A DNA stretch of 64,000 bases from Rhodospirillaceae bacterium (GTDB lineage Bacteria; Pseudomonadota; Alphaproteobacteria; Dongiales; Dongiaceae). A model generated the notes under the pieces. It was not told where the DNA came from, searched no databases, and was given only the letters and a program-made list of their open reading frames with translations. The stretch covers positions 186,001 to 250,000 of the forward strand of contig SSEL01000006.1 of NCBI GenBank assembly GCA_008012315.1, given 5' to 3'. Of this stretch, positions 17,484-25,455 are shown piece by piece. Numbering within the stretch: position 1 is the stretch's first letter; every line of letters starts with the position of its first letter. A program made the translations under genes and the position numbers.

Positions 17484-17978
17484 CTAAAGCATGACCCGAT
17501 TTGGTTGCTGAAAAGAGGGTCTGCGATCGGGGCCGAGCGAGCCGCTATCCTCAGCGCAGCGCAGCATCATCAGATGGGGGCCAAGTTCCGACAGCGATTG
17601 CGAAAATGAGAGGATCGAGGGCGACTTCTCGCGCAACCAGCGGTATTGCACGTCATAGGCCTCGGATTCGCGTTCGGCCCAGACCTTGCAATTCACGGGC
17701 GTCCCGCGGGAGGCATTGGCGCGCTGCAGGAAATGCGTGAGTTCATGCACCAGGATACTGGTGGCTGCGGGGTCCTTGCCGATGGCCAGCTTGTCATCCA
17801 GCAGGATCACGCCGTCCGGCGTGGTGAGGCCGAGGATATTGCAAGGCCGGTGACAATAGGCCGCTTCCAGCTGGCGGTGGGAGATCTGTTCGATGTCCGG
17901 CGGCGTGCCGGGAATGGCATAGCCGGTATATTGGGCGATGGTCGCCAGCAGGGTCGCGACGAGTGCTTGCGGGATCAC
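17484..17978 (-). CDS. Secreted putative zinc metallopeptidase-like protein (HExxH)
   Basis: A 164-residue exported protein with a short hydrophobic N-terminus (LVATLLATIAQYTG), two close cysteines (AAYCHRPCNILG) and a zinc-protease-like VHELTHFLQ motif near residue 77. It resembles the DUF6647-type family of unknown function. The GTG at 17978 is used because AGGA stands eight bases upstream. It follows the pqqA region on the same strand and diverges from the next small secreted gene. The HExxH helix suggests metal binding or proteolysis in the periplasm, perhaps for quinoprotein maturation; that is speculation from location. Confidence 0.75.
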   Translation of the reverse strand: MIPQALVATLLATIAQYTGYAIPGTPPDIEQISHRQLEAAYCHRPCNILGLTTPDGVILLDDKLAIGKDPAATSILVHELTHFLQRANASRGTPVNCKVWAERESEAYDVQYRWLREKSPSILSFSQSLSELGPHLMMLRCAEDSGSLGPDRRPSFQQPNRVML

Positions 17979-18127
17979 CGATAGGTTCCTGTCGGTTGCG
18001 GTGCATCATTCACCTGTGCCGGTTTCGCGTTCGATCTCTGTCCAATCGATCTCTGGTGCAATTGACGCTGCGCACGGCCTGTGTTCTGCTGCCGATCCTT
18101 CCCCGTACCTGATGAGAAGAGGTTGTC

Positions 18128-18472
18128 GTGAAAACCCGCATCATCGCTTTCCTCGTCGCGCCGCTTGCATTCGTTCTGGGACAAATGCCGGCCGAAGCCA
18201 ATCAATACCCGACGCCCGTGGTCGCCGATTACGTCATCGGCTGCATGGCCAGCAACGGCAACAATCAGGAGATGATGCAGCGTTGTTCCTGCAGCATCGA
18301 TGCGATCTCCTCCATCGTGTCCTACGACGATTATGAGAAGGCGGATACCATCATGCGCATGCAACTGGTGCCGGGCGAGAACACATCGATGTTCCGGACG
18401 ATGCCGATGCTGAAGGCCATGGTCGATCAATTGCGCCTCGCCCAGATCGAAGCGGATTTCCGCTGTTTCTAA
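18128..18472 (+). CDS. Small secreted cysteine-containing protein
   Basis: A 114-residue protein with a signal peptide (IIAFLVAPLAFVLGQMPAEA). The mature part has four cysteines (IGCMASN, QRCSCSID and the C-terminal DFRCF), well suited to two disulfides. The start is a GTG preceded by AGAGG. It is the only plus-strand gene between pqqA and the cytochrome gene and points toward the SoxYZ-like gene. I recognise no characterised family. Location inside the quinoprotein locus makes a role in XoxF/PQQ function plausible but unproven. Confidence 0.75.
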   Translation: MKTRIIAFLVAPLAFVLGQMPAEANQYPTPVVADYVIGCMASNGNNQEMMQRCSCSIDAISSIVSYDDYEKADTIMRMQLVPGENTSMFRTMPMLKAMVDQLRLAQIEADFRCF

Positions 18473-18498
18473 AACCTAGACGTTTCTAAAGCCCTGGC

Positions 18499-19332
18499 TC
18501 AGCTCGATGCCGGGACCGGCCAGGCTTTCTTGAAGACCGCGCCGTCGGAATCGCGCGCCGTCACCGACATCTCGCCGGCCTGGTCGGGCTTCAGCGAAAA
18601 TTCGATGAAGGGGTTCTCGCTGAGCGAGATATTGCCCTCGACACTCATCAACGGCTTGCCGTCATAGGTGATGTCGATCGCCTCGATGAATTTCGCCGGG
18701 ATGTAATAGCGGGTGACCTGATCCATCTGCATGCCGGAGAAATTCGGGTGGCGGATCATCAGTTGCGCGCGCCGCGCCTGGCCGGCTGTCGCATCGGGCG
18801 GCAGCTTCAGCTTCATCTCACCGAGATGCGCGACGGCTTCGGCCGGGGTCTTGACCGCCGGCGCGGAGCAGCCGCCGGCCGCTTTCACGAAGACCTTGGC
18901 CATATAGAGCTTGCCGTCGGTCATCTCCGCCACGGCGTGGATGTTGGTATATTCATTGACGCGGATGCGCGTGCCGATGCTGGGATCGGGCATAACGGCG
19001 GCGAGATGGAAGACGGCGGCGACCGGCGCCGGGTTCTTGTCGATGACGAGGGTGATGGTCTTCACGGTCAGGCCCGGCATCTGCGCCGGATCGAACTTGA
19101 TCTCCAGCGGGACGACGGCAGCATCGGCGGCGCGGGCCGGCGCCTCCAGATGCATGAAGCTTGACCCGTCGGCGATCTGGCGGTCGGCGAAGATGGCGGT
19201 TTGCAGATCCGGCCAGGGATCATCGCTCGCCTCATCGGCGGCAGCCGTGCGCGGCGCCGCCACGGCCAGGATGACCAGCAGCAGCAGGAAGGACAAAGCC
19301 TGACCGATGCAGGCGGTTCGAGATAGTCTCAT
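18499..19332 (-). CDS. Quinoprotein dehydrogenase-associated SoxYZ-like carrier
   Basis: A 277-residue exported protein with a SoxY-like domain first (IFADRQIADGSSFMHLEAPARA, then KTITLVIDKNPAP) and a SoxZ-like immunoglobulin domain last (GQARRAQLMIRHPNFSGMQ, SENPFIEFSLKPDQ). The fused SoxYZ-like family co-occurs with PQQ dehydrogenases. A lone cysteine in KAAGGCSAPAVK lies mid-protein, in the equivalent region of the SoxY swinging-arm GGCG tail, here internal because of the fusion. GGAGG stands five bases before the ATG. Its job in the proposed quinoprotein relay is not established. Confidence 0.88.
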   Translation of the reverse strand: MRLSRTACIGQALSFLLLLVILAVAAPRTAAADEASDDPWPDLQTAIFADRQIADGSSFMHLEAPARAADAAVVPLEIKFDPAQMPGLTVKTITLVIDKNPAPVAAVFHLAAVMPDPSIGTRIRVNEYTNIHAVAEMTDGKLYMAKVFVKAAGGCSAPAVKTPAEAVAHLGEMKLKLPPDATAGQARRAQLMIRHPNFSGMQMDQVTRYYIPAKFIEAIDITYDGKPLMSVEGNISLSENPFIEFSLKPDQAGEMSVTARDSDGAVFKKAWPVPASS

Positions 19333-19405
19333 CTTCACCTCCCGAGGCGCGATTGCCGGCAACCTGTTGGCGCTGGCTATCGCATGGTGTCGCCCACAAA
19401 CAAGG

Positions 19406-19496
19406 TTGTCACCCCCGGGGCTTGACCCCTAGGGTCCACCGCAACCACCGCGCCTGTCCTCACCCCTGGACCCTCGGGCCGAGCCCGAGGGTGACA
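19406..19496. repeat. Two further copies of the GGGTC/GACCC palindromic repeat
   Basis: An inverted copy with two changes (19406-19438) and a direct copy (19467-19496) of the same palindrome seen at 6450-6945 lie between the SoxYZ-like gene start and the end of the metallohydrolase gene. The two are head-to-tail inverted, as in a BIME pair. Confidence 0.85.
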
Positions 19497-19578
19497 AGCG
19501 GGAATGGCATCGATACCCCGCGATGGTCGGCACCCTGCGGTGGGCGGCGTAGGATGACTAGTGCTCACAAGTGCCGCT

Positions 19579-20532
19579 TCACTCTTCCCATTCCAGTTCG
19601 GTATAAGCTGCCGTTACATTGCGCTCGTTATAGGCGTCGAACAATTGCCAATTGGGACGTTCCGACTGTCCCACGGTCGCCGTGGCCTGCCGCAGGCTCT
19701 CTCCGTTGGCCAGGGCCTTGCGGGTTTCGGTGGCGATCACGAACAGATAGCGTTCCTCATCGTCCAGCGCGGCGGGCCAGGGCGCCGAAACCGGGCCATG
19801 GCCGGGTACGACCCGTTGCGCTTTGACCCGTCGCAGCTTGTCGATCGCCTTCAGCCAGCCGAGAACCGAGCCGTCGATTGACGGGATGCGCTCCATAAAC
19901 AGCAGATCGCCGGCGAAAATCGTGCCGGTTTTTTCATCGTAGACGGTGAGATCCGCATCGGTATGAGCCGGCGGGAAAGCGGTCAGGTGCAGGCGGCGAT
20001 GGCCGAGATCGATATCGTCGGTCTTGCCGACCAGCCGCTTCGGGTTGGGAATCTCGGTGCCGAGGAAACTTTGGCCCATCGCCGATCGCGCCGAGGCCAG
20101 GTAATCGCCGGCCCGCGCTGCCAGGCTGCGCGGCAGATTGGCATGGGCGATCACCTCAGGATGCGATGCGGCGAAGGCGCCATTGCCGAAAATGTGATCG
20201 GGATGGAAATGGGTGTTGATGACATAGCGGACGGGCAGGGGGCTGATTTGCCGGATCGCCGCCAGCAGGGCCTTGCCCTCCCGCAGGCTGCCGCCGGTAT
20301 CGATGACCGCGATGGAGTCATCGCCGATGATGAAGCCGATATTGGCGATGCCGCCGAGATTTTCCGGCGTCGCCTCGGCATGAACGCCCTGATGCACAAA
20401 GATGCCGGGGGCGATTTCCGTCACGGTAAGCGCCGAGTCGTCGGCGGCCGCGGCCGTTGCGCCGAGCCATATCCCGGCAAGCAGGATCATGGTCGCGGCC
20501 GAAAGCCGACAGAATGAACATGCGATCGTCAT
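19579..20532 (-). CDS. Quinoprotein relay system zinc metallohydrolase (MBL fold)
   Basis: An exported metallo-beta-lactamase-fold protein of about 317 residues with zinc ligands THFHPDH, a second-site histidine in PPAHTDADL, GDLLF and VVPGHGP. It belongs to the soxH-like group repeatedly found beside PQQ dehydrogenases and SoxYZ-like carriers; no activity is established. A signal peptide (ATMILLAGIWLGATAAAA) follows the chosen ATG at 20532. The ribosome site is weak and ATG at 20487 is an alternative. It shares strand with the SoxYZ-like gene, separated from it by the repeat pair. Confidence 0.85.
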   Translation of the reverse strand: MTIACSFCRLSAATMILLAGIWLGATAAAADDSALTVTEIAPGIFVHQGVHAEATPENLGGIANIGFIIGDDSIAVIDTGGSLREGKALLAAIRQISPLPVRYVINTHFHPDHIFGNGAFAASHPEVIAHANLPRSLAARAGDYLASARSAMGQSFLGTEIPNPKRLVGKTDDIDLGHRRLHLTAFPPAHTDADLTVYDEKTGTIFAGDLLFMERIPSIDGSVLGWLKAIDKLRRVKAQRVVPGHGPVSAPWPAALDDEERYLFVIATETRKALANGESLRQATATVGQSERPNWQLFDAYNERNVTAAYTELEWEE

Positions 20533-20867
20533 GCGGGTTGTCGCGCCATCATGCTTTTGGTCAGCTTGCGGCAAGGACTCGCGCTTCGGCAATCATATTG
20601 CGGTGCGATAGTGACTGTACTTTGGTCTGATTTCTTCGATCATCGCTTGTAGCGGCTTGGCCGCGTTTCTAGAGTTGACCGGCCGGTATGTTAACGTTTG
20701 AACTATCCTATCTGCGGCAGAAGCGTTAACCTGCCGGCGATTATGTGGCACGATCCATTGGCGCATGCGCCATAGGGCCGAAACTGCATAACGATAAAGC
20801 CGCATGACGGTGTGTCGTGCCGGAATGGACAACAAGATCGGGTCAATCTGCTAGGGAGATTTCTTCG

Positions 20868-21266
20868 ATGATGCGATATGCTCTTGCCCCTGCCGCTGTC
20901 GTGGCGACGGCCGCGATTTGTCTTTTGGCGATGGCGCATGCCGCCCTGGCCCAGGAAGGCGATGCGGATGCGGGGAAGAAGATCTTCACCAAATGCCAAG
21001 TCTGCCACACGGTCGAGGCCGGCAAGAACAAGGTGGGGCCGTCGCTGCACGGTGTCGTTGGCCGCAAATCGGCATCGGTCGAAGGCTTTGCCTATTCCGA
21101 TGCGATGAAGAAGGCCAATGTCACCTGGGATGAGGCGACGTTGGATACCTATCTGACCAATCCGCGCAAGATGGTGCCCGGCACCAAGATGATCTTCCCC
21201 GGCCTGCCGAAGGCGGAAGACCGCGCCAATGTGATCGCCTATCTGAAACAAGCAGGGGCGCAATGA
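20868..21266 (+). CDS. Class I cytochrome c (c550/c2-like)
   Basis: A 132-residue periplasmic cytochrome with a signal peptide ending near ALAQ, heme site KCQVCHTVE and sixth-ligand methionine in PGTKMIFPG. It has the usual [13 protein letters not shown] and ANVIAYLKQ helices. The AGGGAG at 20853 supports the ATG at 20868. It precedes lutA by 37 bp. As a mobile c-type cytochrome it could carry electrons from XoxG, or directly from quinoproteins, to the terminal oxidase. Confidence 0.92.
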   Translation: MMRYALAPAAVVATAAICLLAMAHAALAQEGDADAGKKIFTKCQVCHTVEAGKNKVGPSLHGVVGRKSASVEGFAYSDAMKKANVTWDEATLDTYLTNPRKMVPGTKMIFPGLPKAEDRANVIAYLKQAGAQ

Positions 21267-21303
21267 GGGAGGTGGGATATTCCACCATCTCAAGAGGTGG
21301 TCG

Positions 21304-22575
21304 ATGATGGCAGCGAAGCCACGGCTGTCCGCGCATCCGTGGCTGATCGCATCATCACTGGCCCTTCTCACAATCTTCTCGGTCGGATCGCTGCCCGGCT
21401 CGGCAATGGCGCAGGATGAGGGTGGCGCGTCGCCATCTACCACGCCGCAAATCCTGAACGTCACCATCGGCTATCTGACCGAGGCGATCCCCGAACCGCC
21501 GCCTTTGTCGCTGGTGGAAGTCGTCGCCAAGGACAAGGGCCTGGCGGGGGCGAAGGTCGCCCTGGCGGATAACAATACCACGGGCAAGTTCCTCAAGCAG
21601 AGCTATGAGCTGAAGGAAAAGACCGTCGCGGCCGGCGGCGATCTCAAGGCCGGCCTCGACGACCTGGTCGGCCAGGGCGCCAAGCTGATCGTCGCCGATC
21701 TGACCGCCGACCGGCTGCTGCAACTGGCGGATTTGCCGGAAGCCAAGGATCTCGTCATCTTCAATATCCGCGCCGAGGATGACAGCCTGCGCCTCAAGGA
21801 TTGCCGCGCCAATATCTTCAATGTAGTCCCCAGCCGGGCGATGAAGACCGATGCCCTGGCGGAGTATATGGCGGTCAAGAAGTGGATGCGCTGGGTGCTG
21901 GTCTCCGGCAGCAATGATGCCGACAAGGCCTATGCCGATGCGTTGCGGCACAGCGCCAAGAAATTCGGCGCCAAGATCGTCGAGGAACGGACCTATGAGT
22001 TCAAGGCCGGCTCGCGGCGCAGCGATACCGGCGAAGCGCAGATCCGCAAGCAGATGGCGGACCTGACCCAGCGCCTGCCGGATTATGATGTGCTGGCCGT
22101 TGCCGATGAAAGCGAGGTCTTCGGCGAGTATCTGCCGTACCGCACCTGGGACCCGCGGCCCGTCGTCGGCACGCAAGGGTTGGTACCCACCGCCTGGCAT
22201 CGCAGCCAGGAGCAATGGGGCGGCATGCAGATGCAGCGGCGGTTCGAAGCCGCCGCCCATCGCTGGATGCTGGAACGCGATTATTCCGCCTGGGTCGCGG
22301 TGCGGGCGATCGGCGAAGCGGCGACGCGGACCGGCAAGGCCGATCCCGCTGATGTCCACAGCTACCTGGTCTCCGATGCCTTCACGGTCGGCGCCTTCAA
22401 GGGTCAGGGCCTGACTTTCCGCAAATGGAACCAGCAATTGCGCCAGCCGATGGTGCTGGCCTCGCCGCTGATGATGGTCTCGGTGTCGCCGCAGGAAGGT
22501 TTCCTGCATCAGCGGACGCCGCTCGATACCCTGGGTTACGACGAGCCGGAATCGGCCTGCCACTTGAACAAGTGA
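21304..22575 (+). CDS. lutA: PQQ-alcohol-dehydrogenase-system ABC binding protein (LutA-like)
   Basis: A 423-residue exported protein of the family annotated as ABC transporter substrate-binding protein of PQQ-dependent alcohol dehydrogenase systems. It has a branched-chain-amino-acid-receptor-like fold: LNVTIGYLTEAIPEPPPLS, KGLAGAKVALADNN, KLIVADLTADRLLQLAD and VLAVADESEVFGEYLPYRTWDPRPVVGTQGL. The Methylobacterium homolog LutA belongs to the lanthanide uptake/transport cluster, and Pseudomonas has PedA counterparts. AGAGGTGG lies just before the ATG. The next gene is 27 bp downstream. Confidence 0.88.
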   Translation: MMAAKPRLSAHPWLIASSLALLTIFSVGSLPGSAMAQDEGGASPSTTPQILNVTIGYLTEAIPEPPPLSLVEVVAKDKGLAGAKVALADNNTTGKFLKQSYELKEKTVAAGGDLKAGLDDLVGQGAKLIVADLTADRLLQLADLPEAKDLVIFNIRAEDDSLRLKDCRANIFNVVPSRAMKTDALAEYMAVKKWMRWVLVSGSNDADKAYADALRHSAKKFGAKIVEERTYEFKAGSRRSDTGEAQIRKQMADLTQRLPDYDVLAVADESEVFGEYLPYRTWDPRPVVGTQGLVPTAWHRSQEQWGGMQMQRRFEAAAHRWMLERDYSAWVAVRAIGEAATRTGKADPADVHSYLVSDAFTVGAFKGQGLTFRKWNQQLRQPMVLASPLMMVSVSPQEGFLHQRTPLDTLGYDEPESACHLNK

Positions 22576-22602
22576 CGCTGTGACAGCGATGGGGAGTGAA
22601 AA

Positions 22603-23595
22603 ATGAGACGGCTTTTGATGGGGACCCTGGGTTGGACGAGTTCTCTGTTTAGCGTTGCTTTCCTCACCTCGGTTGCCGCCGGTTCGGCACAAGCCTTCAC
22701 CGCTTATGTTTCGAACGAGAAGGGCAACAGCATCTCGGTCATCGATCTCGACAAGATGGAGGTGACGGCGACGGTGCAGGTGGGCGAAAGGCCGCGCGGC
22801 ATCACGCTCAGCCATGACAAGAAGCAGCTTTTCATCTGCACCAGCGATGCTGATCACATCGAGGTGCTGGATCTCGATACGCTGAAGGTGGTGAATACCC
22901 TGCCGAGCGGACCCGATCCCGAATTGTTCACGCTCTCGCCCGACGGCAAGACGCTCTATGTCGCCAATGAGGACAACAACATGGTGACGGTGCTGGATGT
23001 CGATCAGGGCTCGGTCGCAAGCGAAATCCCGGTCGGCACCGAACCGGAAGGCATGGGCGTCAGCCCCGACGGCAAATGGCTGGTGAATACGTCGGAAACC
23101 ACCAGCATGGCGCATTTCATCGATACCTCGACCCATGAGGTGATCGACAGCGTGCTGGTCGATACCCGGCCGCGCTACGCCAAATTCACCCCCGACGGCA
23201 AATTCGTCTGGGTCTCCTCGGAAGTCGGCGGCACGGTCAGCATCATCGACGCCGCCACGCGCAAGATCATGCATAAGGTGACCTTTGAAATTCCCGGCGT
23301 GCGCAAGGAAACGATCCAGCCGGTCGGTGTCGCCATCACCGATGACGGCAAGACCGCTTTCATCGCGCTCGGCCCGGCCAACCGCGTCGCCGTCGTCGAT
23401 GTCGCCAGCTACAAGGTGGAGAAATACCTGCTGGTGGGACAGCGCGTCTGGCAATTGGCTTTCACGCCGGACAACAAATTGCTGCTGTCGACCAACGGTG
23501 AATCCAACGACATCTCGGTCATCGACGTGGCAGATCAGAAAGTGACCAAGTCGATCACGGTGGGCGAGCTGCCCTGGGGCGTGGCGATTCGGTGA
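22603..23595 (+). CDS. lutB: PQQ-dependent catabolism-associated YVTN beta-propeller (LutB-like)
   Basis: A 330-residue exported beta-propeller with repeating YVTN-type blades such as AYVSNEKGNSISVIDLD, LSHDKKQLFICTSD, LSPDGKTLYVANEDNN and FTPDNKLLLSTNGESNDIS. Members are always linked to PQQ dehydrogenase/ABC clusters and correspond to LutB. The signal peptide ends near SAQA. It lies between the binding protein and the ATPase genes, but a 99-bp palindrome and about 200 bp separate it from lutE, which may weaken transcription of the transporter genes. Confidence 0.88.
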   Translation: MRRLLMGTLGWTSSLFSVAFLTSVAAGSAQAFTAYVSNEKGNSISVIDLDKMEVTATVQVGERPRGITLSHDKKQLFICTSDADHIEVLDLDTLKVVNTLPSGPDPELFTLSPDGKTLYVANEDNNMVTVLDVDQGSVASEIPVGTEPEGMGVSPDGKWLVNTSETTSMAHFIDTSTHEVIDSVLVDTRPRYAKFTPDGKFVWVSSEVGGTVSIIDAATRKIMHKVTFEIPGVRKETIQPVGVAITDDGKTAFIALGPANRVAVVDVASYKVEKYLLVGQRVWQLAFTPDNKLLLSTNGESNDISVIDVADQKVTKSITVGELPWGVAIR

Positions 23596-23639
23596 GTGTG
23601 TATTGTTAGCGGCCTTGTTTGAGCATCTCGTGTGCTGTG

Positions 23640-23738
23640 CCCCTCACCCCAACCCTCTCCCCGCAAGAGGGGCGAGGGAGAAGGGTGCCGCATTTTTCTC
23701 CCTCGCCCCGCTTGCGGGGAGAGGGTTGGGGTGAGGGG
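23640..23738. repeat. 99-bp near-perfect palindrome
   Basis: Two 43-nt arms (23640-23682 and 23696-23738) match with one mismatch around a 13-nt loop. The arms contain CCCTCACCCCAACCCTCTCC and an internal CCCCGC/GCGGGG stem. Comparable CCCTCACCCCAACCCTC palindromes occur as dispersed elements in many proteobacteria. It starts 45 bp after the lutB stop. Confidence 0.9.
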
Positions 23739-23803
23739 AGCAATATTGAAGCACGCTAGGACGGCATGGCATCTGATGAGAAGCGTGGCGAGCGTGATCC
23801 TCT

Positions 23804-24553
23804 ATGACTAACGGCATCCAGGAAACATCTCCCGCCATCGACATCATCGGGCTGTCGCATCGGATCGGTGGGCGGGCTGTGTTGGCGGATATCAATCTTG
23901 CCGTGCCGTCCGGCCGTTTCGTGGTGCTGCTGGGGCAGAACGGGGCCGGCAAGACCACGTTGTTCTCCTTGCTGACCCGGCTTTATGCGGCGCAATCGGG
24001 CAGCATCCGGATTTTCGGCCATGACATGCGTCGCCATGCTTCCGCCGCCCTCGCCCGGATGGGGATCGTGTTCCAGCAGCGGGCGCTGGACCTGGAACTG
24101 ACGGCGGCGCAGAATTTGGCTTACCATGCCGCCTTGCATGGCTTGTCCCATGCGGTGACGCGGGAACGCATCACGGCGGAACTGGGCCGTGTCGGGCTGC
24201 TCAAGGAAGCGGGCCGGCGGGCGCGTAGCTTTTCCGGCGGCGAGATGCGGCGCATCGAAATCGCCCGCGCGCTTTTGCATCAGCCGCGGCTGCTGCTCTG
24301 CGACGAGGCGACGGTCGGCCTCGATATCCGCAGCCGCGCCGATATCCTGGCGGATGTGCGCAGCTTGGTGCAGGATCGCGGGCTGACGGTCTTCTGGGCC
24401 ACCCATCTGATTGACGAGGTGAAGCCGGAAGACCTGACTGTGGTGCTGCATCGCGGCCGCATCCTGCAATATGACGCGGCGGGCGTGATCGTCGGCGGGC
24501 TTGGCGCCGGATCGCTGCAGGATGCCTTCCGGCAATTAACGGATGCGGCATGA
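23804..24553 (+). CDS. lutE: PQQ-catabolism-associated ABC transporter ATPase (LutE-like)
   Basis: A 249-residue ATPase with Walker A GQNGAGKTT, Q-loop VFQQRALDLELT, signature FSGGEMRRIEIARAL, Walker B LLLCDEAT and switch histidine FWATHLIDEV. The D-loop VGLDIRSR and the pairing with an ABC-2 permease identify the PQQ-linked transporter type, matching LutE. The Walker B acid pair is DEA rather than DEP, as in DrrA/NodI-type exporters. Together with lutF it would form the cytoplasmic-membrane part of the proposed lanthanide or lanthanophore transporter. Confidence 0.88.
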   Translation: MTNGIQETSPAIDIIGLSHRIGGRAVLADINLAVPSGRFVVLLGQNGAGKTTLFSLLTRLYAAQSGSIRIFGHDMRRHASAALARMGIVFQQRALDLELTAAQNLAYHAALHGLSHAVTRERITAELGRVGLLKEAGRRARSFSGGEMRRIEIARALLHQPRLLLCDEATVGLDIRSRADILADVRSLVQDRGLTVFWATHLIDEVKPEDLTVVLHRGRILQYDAAGVIVGGLGAGSLQDAFRQLTDAA

Positions 24554-24572
24554 GGAAGCGGGTGAGACTGCG

Positions 24573-25379
24573 ATGACGATCATGGCCTGGATCCGCTGCT
24601 TCATCGGCATCACCTGGCGCGAGGGCCTGCGCTTCGTGCATCAGCGCAGCCGTTTCGTCTCGGCTTTGGTGCGGCCGCTGATCTGGCTCTTCATCTTCGC
24701 CGCCGGTTTCCGCTCGGTGCTCGGCGTCTCGATCATCCCGCCTTACGAGACCTATATTCTCTATGACGAATATATCGTCCCCGGCCTGATCGCGATGATC
24801 CAGCTGTTCAACGGCATGCAAAGTTCGCTGTCGATGGTCTATGACCGGGAGATGGGCAGCATGCGGGTGCTGCTGACCAGCCCGATCCCGCGCTGGTTCC
24901 TGCTGGTCTCGAAACTATCTGCCGGCGCGCTGCTCTCGCTGCCGCAGATCTATGTCTTCCTGCTGATCGCCTATTTTTATGGCATCGAGCCGCCGCCGAT
25001 TGGCTATGTCACGGTCATCCCGGCGCTGCTGCTCTCCGGGCTGATGCTCGGGGCGCTGGGCCTGCTGCTTTCTTCGATGATCAAGCAGCTGGAGAATTTC
25101 GCCGGGGTGATGAACTTCGTGATCTTCCCGATGTTCTTCGCCTCATCGGCGCTCTATCCGCTGTGGAAGGTGGGCGAGGGCAGTCCCCTGCTGGAGGATA
25201 TCTGCCGGCTCAATCCCTTCACCCATGCGGTCGAGATGATCCGCTTCATGCTCTATGGCCGCATCGATCCGCTGTCGATCGCGGTGGTGATCGGCTGCCT
25301 CGTGGTCTTCCTGGCGGGCGCCATCGTCGCCTATGACCCGGCGAAGGGCATGCTGGCGCGGGTACGGGGCGGTGGTTGA
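24573..25379 (+). CDS. lutF: ABC-2-type permease (LutF-like)
   Basis: A 268-residue membrane protein with about six hydrophobic segments and the ABC-2 family signature in MGSMRVLLTSPIPRWFLLVSKL and FPMFFASSALYPLW. ABC-2 permeases are more often exporters, which is notable in a system linked to lanthanide uptake. The ATG at 24573, with GTGAG six bases upstream, avoids overlap with lutE; ATG at 24543 is an alternative. It corresponds to LutF in the methylotroph cluster. Confidence 0.87.
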   Translation: MTIMAWIRCFIGITWREGLRFVHQRSRFVSALVRPLIWLFIFAAGFRSVLGVSIIPPYETYILYDEYIVPGLIAMIQLFNGMQSSLSMVYDREMGSMRVLLTSPIPRWFLLVSKLSAGALLSLPQIYVFLLIAYFYGIEPPPIGYVTVIPALLLSGLMLGALGLLLSSMIKQLENFAGVMNFVIFPMFFASSALYPLWKVGEGSPLLEDICRLNPFTHAVEMIRFMLYGRIDPLSIAVVIGCLVVFLAGAIVAYDPAKGMLARVRGGG

Positions 25380-25455
25380 TCGATTGAAGGACAATCGATC
25401 GAAGGACATGGGAAGCGGCCGCAGAGCTGCGTGAACCTTAAGCGTGGAGGAAAGC

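Noticed and set aside
21355..23454. 699-codon open frame on the minus strand
   Set aside because: It lies wholly antisense to lutA and lutB, both clear families. Its His/Arg/Gly-rich sequence is the usual mirror of GC-rich codons.
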